NCBI GenBank assembly: GCA_036677375.1
Contig: JAVBWO010000012.1
Span: 434,001 to 498,000 of the forward strand
Length of the DNA: 64,000 nt
Reading direction: 5' to 3'
DNA from: JAVBWO01 sp036677375
Lineage (GTDB): Bacteria > Bacillota > Dehalobacteriia > UBA4068 > UBA4997
Shown here: in pieces, positions 59,901 to 64,000 of the stretch
Layout: every line of letters begins with the position of its first letter
How positions within the stretch are numbered: position 1 is the first letter of the stretch
Position numbers and translations under genes: made by a program
The notes under the pieces: model-generated
What the model was told of the DNA's origin: nothing
Seen by the model: only the letters and a program-made list of their open reading frames with translations
The model's database searches: none

Positions 59901-61932
59901 CAGCCCGAAGTATCCCGCTTTCGAGATAAATACCCTGGCTGTCACCAAAGCCGTAAAGCCCGCCGCTGCCAAGATTGAGATTGCCGAAATAAAGCAGGCC
60001 GCCGCCGAGTTGATAAAGGTTTTGGTTAACGGCCACACCGTAACTGGTAATGGGATGACCGGGATCCATGGGCCGGGCCACGGCATAGAAATCCTCCGCC
60101 TCTGCATAGCGGATAGCGAAATCACTTATGTCAATTGCTCCATCATCATTGAGATCCTCGCTGCCCCAAATGACGTAATAATCTCCATATACCCAGATAT
60201 CTCCCTGGCCTGCATGGAAGACCTGATCCTCGTCCGTTATATTCCGGATGGTCACGTCATCTCTCAAGATGAAGCTGTTCCCCGAAACGCTTTCATAAAA
60301 AGTGGAGTTATCAACAAGCGGCCCAAGCTCTTCATATTCTAATACGAAAGAATTGACGGCATAGCCTTCGCGGGAGGAGTTCAGCTCAAGCTTGGTCCCG
60401 GTAAAGACCGGATCGCCGCTATTGATTGGTTTGCCGTCGGCATAGACGCTAAAGCCCGTACCCTCTATGGTAACGGTTGCTTCCGCAATAGGCTGGAGTT
60501 GCGGATAAGTACCGTCAACACAATACCAAACGGGGTCGGCCGCCACACCATAAACGTCCCAATTCATAAAATCGGCGCCGCTGTAAAAAGCCGGGGTCGT
60601 TTCCATTCCTGCGGTGATTTCGTTGACCCCCGTATCATCAAAATCAACAGAGCCGCCCGTCAAATTCATTCCGGAAAGATACCAGTCGTTGGTCAATGTT
60701 CCAAGGTTTTTGCCAACCATCTCACCGACAGTTATCCCCGTAATACTTTTGGATAAAGCAACACAACTTGTGACAGTACTGTTGTTTCCGCCTACGATGC
60801 CGCCTGCATAATAATCGTGGCTTGTGATATCTCCGACGGCATAACTGCTGCTGATGGCTCCATTATTTTCACCTACCAGACCGCCGGCAAATCCCCATTG
60901 GGAAAACACATTGCCCACAGCATAGCAATCCGCTATTTCAGTCCCGGAATCAGTTCCGCCTACCAAACCGCCGGCCAAATAAGCGGCATATACATTCCCC
61001 GTGGCATAGCTGCCAGTGATCGTTCCCTCATCTCGGCCCACCAGACCGCCGCAAATGCCAAAGCCCCCATATGCGTCACCCGTGGCATAGCTGCCGCTAA
61101 TGGTTCCTAAGCTTTTCCCTACAAGCCCGCCTGTGTATTGGTTTCCGGAGACTCTTGCCGCGGCAAAACAATTTTCGATATTGCAGCTTGATTCACCGAC
61201 CAGTCCCCCTGCCATTGCGCCATGACCGCTTATCACCGTGCCGGTGAAGGAACAATTGGCAATAGTCGGCGGTGTTGCACCAGTAATGGCATGAGCCACC
61301 AGGCCGCCCACATTATTATAGCCACACACAGTACCGGAGGCCTGGCAATTTTGAATAACCGTACCCTGAGCATAACCCACCAGGCTGCCTGTGCCCATCC
61401 CCCCCATTACAGAGCAATCTGTAATGGTCAGATTTCGGATCTCGGCTCCATTGGTATGACCGAAGAAACCGATATAATAGTAATCATTCCTGTATGGAAC
61501 ATTAAGGCCGGTTATGGCCTTGTCGTTGCCGTCAAAGACGCCTTTAAAAGCATAATACACATCCTCGTTGTCAATTTCGACGACTGTGCCGATGGGCGTC
61601 CAGCTATGAGCGGACAGGTTAATATCCTGATCCAAAATGATCTGTTCGCCGGAAAAATCTGTTGCAGCTTCTCCATTCAAGCCGTTTACCAAAACGGCCA
61701 GCCCGGCCAGATCGGCCGCATCGGTGATGTGATAGGGACTGTCTCCAGTGTGCCAGGTAATGTCGTAATTGCCCGTCGCTGTCCAAGCAGTAACGTCATT
61801 GGCCAAGGTTGTCAGATCTTTTGCCCAAACGGCATCCGTCCCATAGGTGTCGCCGTCGGCCAGGGCCACCATGGGCAATAACGCCATGATCAGGCAAATT
61901 GCGAGAAATACCAAAAGAAATCTTTTTTTCAT
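56941..61932 (-). CDS. Large S-layer-type surface protein with GLUG repeats and three SLH domains
   Basis: 1663 residues with a signal peptide (MKKRFLLVFLAICLIMALLP to ALA). About 180-390: GLUG-type repeats with recurring GGLVG. About 590-615: a dockerin-like calcium loop (DLNDDGAIDISDFA). About 640-1100: a Gly/Asp-rich beta-helix-like region. About 1285-1370: an MBG-like domain (DQTVMVGDPMPNFDL). About 1400-1475: an InlB-B-type repeat (GAGGSITPSG). From about 1480: three SLH domains (NPFSDVPEGAWYYDAV, SFSDVPAGEWYSAYV, DFADSARIEDWARDYV), which bind pyruvylated wall polymer. ATG 61930-61932 has GAGGGG 7 nt upstream. The role is probably surface coat or adhesion; no catalytic motif seen. Confidence 0.92.
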   Translation of the reverse strand: MKKRFLLVFLAICLIMALLPMVALADGDTYGTDAVWAKDLTTLANDVTAWTATGNYDITWHTGDSPYHITDAADLAGLAVLVNGLNGEAATDFSGEQIILDQDINLSAHSWTPIGTVVEIDNEDVYYAFKGVFDGNDKAITGLNVPYRNDYYYIGFFGHTNGAEIRNLTITDCSVMGGMGTGSLVGYAQGTVIQNCQASGTVCGYNNVGGLVAHAITGATPPTIANCSFTGTVISGHGAMAGGLVGESSCNIENCFAAARVSGNQYTGGLVGKSLGTISGSYATGDAYGGFGICGGLVGRDEGTITGSYATGNVYAAYLAGGLVGGTDSGTEIADCYAVGNVFSQWGFAGGLVGENNGAISSSYAVGDITSHDYYAGGIVGGNNSTVTSCVALSKSITGITVGEMVGKNLGTLTNDWYLSGMNLTGGSVDFDDTGVNEITAGMETTPAFYSGADFMNWDVYGVAADPVWYCVDGTYPQLQPIAEATVTIEGTGFSVYADGKPINSGDPVFTGTKLELNSSREGYAVNSFVLEYEELGPLVDNSTFYESVSGNSFILRDDVTIRNITDEDQVFHAGQGDIWVYGDYYVIWGSEDLNDDGAIDISDFAIRYAEAEDFYAVARPMDPGHPITSYGVAVNQNLYQLGGGLLYFGNLNLGSGGLYGFGDSQGIYLESGILRAAEIDVSYYLWLETGTTTIVTGDITADDEVYSYGCNLEVGGNLTTGDDVYFDSDSGPLFVTVHGDIITESSYEQGGGSVRVDGNIVVNGYEDEDDGRIYCDIYCMDDYAHYNATELSVGGDLIARHEAQLHLDQVEGETIQLGNVVIGEEDEINTGSLDTASNDSASRHSKKTASDEDEIKALYVADSNEPLTDLEELNLVTVRVGGSIIAGREIEIYGGNVKVANTIQTLSEQEAKTIYIYGGKIEAGNIVSATRIVIDESGNDFNLYDVYEINDPIELHVKGNMTAQYEIEIYSGKVDVDGTIRTLSDIRDTIYLYGGTITAGSIASATDLYIGEELDGYGRSLSADPSVTVAGSISAAGNLYFYSGIISAAAISFDSDGVCIIEDEATLLDAVNRGTVAPVNGYIEPTYLDVNTLYRTTLSGLIPGALMDISISNSLVYSPGSKQFTAAADQDGCIYVWLLEGETVAGTASVYSEDGNELNATGSIGADADNELNFGSATPGVSLVKIGLAIPDTTYKFSGLPWENNPYDPANWTFTTLDGTMVEGFSGECSDYDCTIYRNGLPYDYMSYPSLLAGDYTVYVSTTQDITDGELTTTYVAAGSASFTIAQAIVAAKADDQTVMVGDPMPNFDLTYNDYSDVLDGNPELDYLYLFYGDCFGTTAVRGSYPIYTRMNCTGDYGELYASYLQEVIDLDDSFGFDIQDGVLTVRSTANSSGGSLLTYYAITATAGAGGSITPSGNISVQAGADKTFTIKADTGYKISDVLVNGKSVGAVSTYTIKNIAKDTTIEAKFVLADAVVNPFSDVPEGAWYYDAVNFVAQKGLFKGTSDTTFEPGAPVTRAMFVTTLGRLHKVDEAAYSGGSFSDVPAGEWYSAYVEWAAKNGIAKGYSDGTFGPDKKITREELCAILSRYCDYAGIKLPQTAAPADFADSARIEDWARDYVKSVQMADLVRGMENNLFQPKGDADRAQVAMILMRLILNVLEA

Positions 61933-62006
61933 ACTCATCCCCCTCAAATTTTTAATAAATATATTTTCCGTCCTTCCTCAATCAAAGCAAACACTTATAT
62001 ACATGT

Positions 62007-62029
62007 CGGGGATGCATGAGACATCCCCG
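62007..62029 (-). promoter_or_regulatory. Stable hairpin in the S-layer gene leader
   Basis: A perfect 8-bp stem CGGGGATG/CATCCCCG with a 7-nt loop and no T-run, 75 nt upstream of the S-layer start. Long-lived surface-protein mRNAs often carry such 5' hairpins; here that is inference. Confidence 0.5.
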
Positions 62030-62092
62030 TCGGCATTTGTGTATTTCCTTCATGCGGCTTCCTTCAATCCGCTACAAAGGAGGGTTGTCCCA

Positions 62093-62167
62093 ATGTATAC
62101 AAAAAAACTTCCAAATATTAATAATATTGGCAACGATTTCATAGATTATTTATATCATATTTTTTAA
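62093..62167 (+). CDS. 24-residue open frame with a strong ribosome site
   Basis: ATG 62093 is preceded at 8 nt by AAAGGAGGG and encodes MYTKKLPNINNIGNDFIDYL plus YHIF before TAA. The mixed basic/hydrophobic peptide has no hydrophobic leader. It runs opposite to the S-layer leader, so it may be a small peptide gene or a chance frame beside an AGGAGG. Not in any family I know. Confidence 0.35.
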   Translation: MYTKKLPNINNIGNDFIDYLYHIF

Positions 62168-62373
62168 AACCATTCAACCAAAATTCTTAATAAAAAATTG
62201 CATAAACCATCTTAAACAGAACAAATTTTATCTTATCGTTGACATTTTTGTTACATCCTGTCGAAACAGATCGCGTTTTGTAATTATTTTGTTGAAAAAC
62301 AACTTGCTGCACCTTGGTTTTATAACACATGCGATACCATCTTCAGCAAAACGTGTCCTCGACATGGTAAAAC
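62168..62373. other. AT-rich gap upstream of the S-layer gene
   Basis: Part of a 376-bp gap without genes (62168-62543). It is likely to contain the S-layer promoter. It contains one exact Spo0A-box heptamer TGTCGAA (62258 region, plus strand) and a TTGACA at 62240, but no matching -10. Confidence 0.45.
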
Positions 62374-62404
62374 AAAAAAGCACCGGCTATAACCGGTGTT
62401 TTTT
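62374..62404. terminator. Bidirectional terminator after the Cys-motif gene
   Basis: The stem CACCGG/CCGGTG with a 6-nt loop is flanked by six A and six T; it lies 140 nt after the stop at 62544. Confidence 0.8.
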
Positions 62405-62543
62405 CAGTTGAATCTATTTTGTTGATCAGCGGCATGAATGGGAGGCTTTTGGCCGCCTGATAAACTTGGCTCGGCACAATTCTTCAACAGCCCGCTATCC
62501 TAAAATGAAAAAATGATTCTTCTTCATTTTATTATTCCCGTTA

Positions 62544-63029
62544 TTATTCCCGCTTTCCCGCCAAAGCCCTCTGGTCAAGAACTTGAGCCGTCAGGCGGAT
62601 CAATTCCAAGGCGCTGTGAAAATTTTGGCGCGGCCCGCCATCTAGCCAATCGACAAAACCCTGCCAAGTAGCATTCTGACGGGCAGTCACATAAACCGTA
62701 AAGGTAAAGACCGTACCCTGCCGCTCCATGACATCCTCGTTTTGATCATCCACTTCTGCGGATTGCACTTCGGATTGTGCCATGATTGCCGGTATGAGCT
62801 GCTTTTCCTCCACAAAACTACGTTTTCGCTGAAAAGCCTGGGGGAAATCCAAGCGATCAAACATCGCCTCAATCTGTAAAAAAAAGTCGGCGATATCCGT
62901 AAAGGGCAACCCGTCTTCCGCACAGTTCAAACAGGGACAATAAACTCTGCCGCTGATCCGCCCGTTCTGGATCATGTCCACACAAACCCGTAGAGCTGTT
63001 TTCCGATGATTGATTTTCTTTTTAAGCAC
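62544..63029 (-). CDS. Unknown protein with CPCLNC motif
   Basis: A 161-residue cytoplasmic-looking protein. A cysteine set VYCPCLNCAEDG near residue 30 may bind metal. The C-terminal half has TVYVTARQNATWQGFVDWLD and NFHSALELIRL, a pattern found in many short Clostridia proteins of unknown role. GTG 63027-63029 has AGGAGG about 8 nt upstream; an earlier in-frame GTG overlaps that site. It lies between the S-layer and sortase genes with its own terminator. Confidence 0.65.
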   Translation of the reverse strand: MLKKKINHRKTALRVCVDMIQNGRISGRVYCPCLNCAEDGLPFTDIADFFLQIEAMFDRLDFPQAFQRKRSFVEEKQLIPAIMAQSEVQSAEVDDQNEDVMERQGTVFTFTVYVTARQNATWQGFVDWLDGGPRQNFHSALELIRLTAQVLDQRALAGKRE

Positions 63030-63177
63030 AGGGTTCACCTCCTGCCAGTTTCAAGATAGGCGATTCAACCCAATGAATCACGCCTGAGTGACCATATCGT
63101 TCAATCAGAAAAGAGTCGATCTAAGGAGCAAAAACGTCCCCGGTCACCGGCCTGTCCGTTTCAGCAACGGCCATCGC

Positions 63178-63891
63178 TCATTCCACGCTTGCAAGGTATT
63201 CGTAAGTATCGCTCAAAGGCGTGATCTCATCCAGCTCGCTTCTGACAATGATCCGGTGAGTGGAAACGCCGATAGGTTCACAGGAGGTCAAAGTCAGACA
63301 GCTGAAACCTTGGCTGTAGATTGGCCCCCAATCATCCGCCTCCACCACTTTCGTGTCTTTATATAGATAACGGTAGATATTGTTGGCATCCCGCAGATAC
63401 AAATAGTCGCCTTCCGTCAGACGGTCAATATAGTAAAACAGGCCTTCATCGGTGACAACTCCGTTCTTCCTACCGTTACGGTGGGCTGCAATACTGACAT
63501 TACGGTTGCCTTCTCCCGGCAATTGGGCATATTCATACAAACAGGCTCCCAAGGGCAGCATATCCTCCGCAGTACCATTCCAAACAGGTGCATCAATGGA
63601 AAGCTTGGGTATGATCAGCTGCAAATCGCCGCTTTTATATTGTTGCCGTTCCACTGTGATAAAAAGTTTATCATATGGCAGTTCGTCCTCAGATGCGTTA
63701 CCGGATTCAGATTGCGGCTCTCCCATGGGTGTAGGATTCATCTTGCTCTCAAGGGTGCGGTCTGTCTCTTCCATTGGGGTTGGCGTCGCTGCTGGCCAGC
63801 TGATCCAGCCCAACTGATGTGCACCGTAACATACAAGCGCCAAAACCGGAATCAAACCAAGGATCACCCACTGCTTCTTCTGTTTTTTCAT
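63178..63891 (-). CDS. Sortase (class D/E-like)
   Basis: A membrane-anchored transpeptidase. The N-terminal segment (WVILGLIPVLALVCYGAHQL) is a signal anchor, followed by a Pro/Ser/Glu-rich linker and the sortase core (about 90-230). The catalytic triad is visible: His in SIAAHRNG, Cys in TLTSCEP, Arg in HRIIVRSEL. It would attach proteins with an LPxTG-type signal to the cell wall; no such substrate is in the window. GGAGGAACAAGAGGAC precedes the ATG. Confidence 0.92.
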   Translation of the reverse strand: MKKQKKQWVILGLIPVLALVCYGAHQLGWISWPAATPTPMEETDRTLESKMNPTPMGEPQSESGNASEDELPYDKLFITVERQQYKSGDLQLIIPKLSIDAPVWNGTAEDMLPLGACLYEYAQLPGEGNRNVSIAAHRNGRKNGVVTDEGLFYYIDRLTEGDYLYLRDANNIYRYLYKDTKVVEADDWGPIYSQGFSCLTLTSCEPIGVSTHRIIVRSELDEITPLSDTYEYLASVE

Positions 63892-63954
63892 GTCCTCTTG
63901 TTCCTCCTGGATGCATGACTCCCATTCCGCAGGGGAATCAAGTGAGATACGCTC

Positions 63955-64000
63955 CTATCCTTCAATCAATTCCACCGGATGAACTTTATAATTCACCTTC
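63955..64000 (-). CDS. C-terminal end of an upstream gene (partial)
   Basis: In the sortase frame the last 14 codons before TAG (63955-63957) read KVNYKVHPVELIEG. This could be the tail of a gene whose body lies beyond base 64000, co-transcribed with the sortase. Too short to assign. Confidence 0.3.
   Translation of the reverse strand, partial: KVNYKVHPVELIEG

Noticed and set aside
62250..62270. An exact Spo0A-box heptamer TGTCGAA upstream of the S-layer gene.
   Set aside because: A single 7-mer is expected several times by chance in a window of this size, and no matching promoter or second box is nearby.

Overview
The window is a piece of a spore-forming, Gram-positive Bacillota chromosome, most likely a Clostridia or Peptococcia-type lineage; the genus cannot be fixed from the sequence. 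The evidence is a sporulation gene set (sigE, sigG, spoIIGA, spoIIR, gpr, ylbJ, two SASP genes), strong AGGAGG ribosome sites, sigma-A promoters of TTGACA-17-TATAAT type, a T-box leader, and an S-layer protein with SLH domains. GC looks close to 50 percent. I saw no rRNA, tRNA, CRISPR array or intact insertion sequence. Nearly all genes lie on the minus strand.

Layout. 1-11.2 kb: the conserved rimM-khpA-rpsP-ffh-ylxM / ftsY-smc / radical SAM-rnc-acpP-plsX block (SRP targeting, chromosome condensation, ribosome maturation, lipid precursors). 11.4-17.6 kb: a secreted polysaccharide deacetylase, rpmF-yceD, ackA, ylbJ, a coiled-coil protein and rsmD. 17.7-25.4 kb: gpr, a membrane-anchored XRE regulator, a SASP, recG, fakA-asp23 and rpmB. 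25.8-32.4 kb: an orphan small gene, mnmA, iscU, rarA, tcdA, rluD, lspA and a DUF5665 gene. 32.8-35.4 kb: a lower-GC blaI/blaR1-like pair that looks acquired. 35.6-42.5 kb: pyrB, T-box-controlled ileS, yggT-sepF-yggS, then nrdG. 42.5-47.3 kb: nrdD-nrdR under an NrdR-box promoter, ylmC and spoIIR, with two arrays of one unusual degenerate repeat. 47.3-53.7 kb: sigG with a near-ideal sigma-F promoter, a candidate structured RNA, about 2.2 kb of decaying mobile-element genes, an RlmL-like methyltransferase, then sigE-spoIIGA. 53.9-56.6 kb: an SspF-like SASP, a YigZ protein, small genes and an SDR. 56.9-64 kb: a 1663-residue GLUG/SLH surface protein, an unknown Cys-motif protein and a sortase.

How they fit together. 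Four linked sporulation steps are encoded: pro-sigma-E and its activating protease SpoIIGA, the forespore signal SpoIIR, sigma-G transcribed by sigma-F, and late products (SASPs and the GPR protease that degrades them at germination). Several genes usually present in these conserved clusters are missing: coaD beside rsmD, ylmH and divIVA before ileS, and the cysteine desulfurase beside iscU-mnmA.

The items most worth a second look are the 54-bp repeat family next to nrdG and spoIIR, the possible structured RNA upstream of sigG, and the decayed mobile-element island that separates sigE from sigG.
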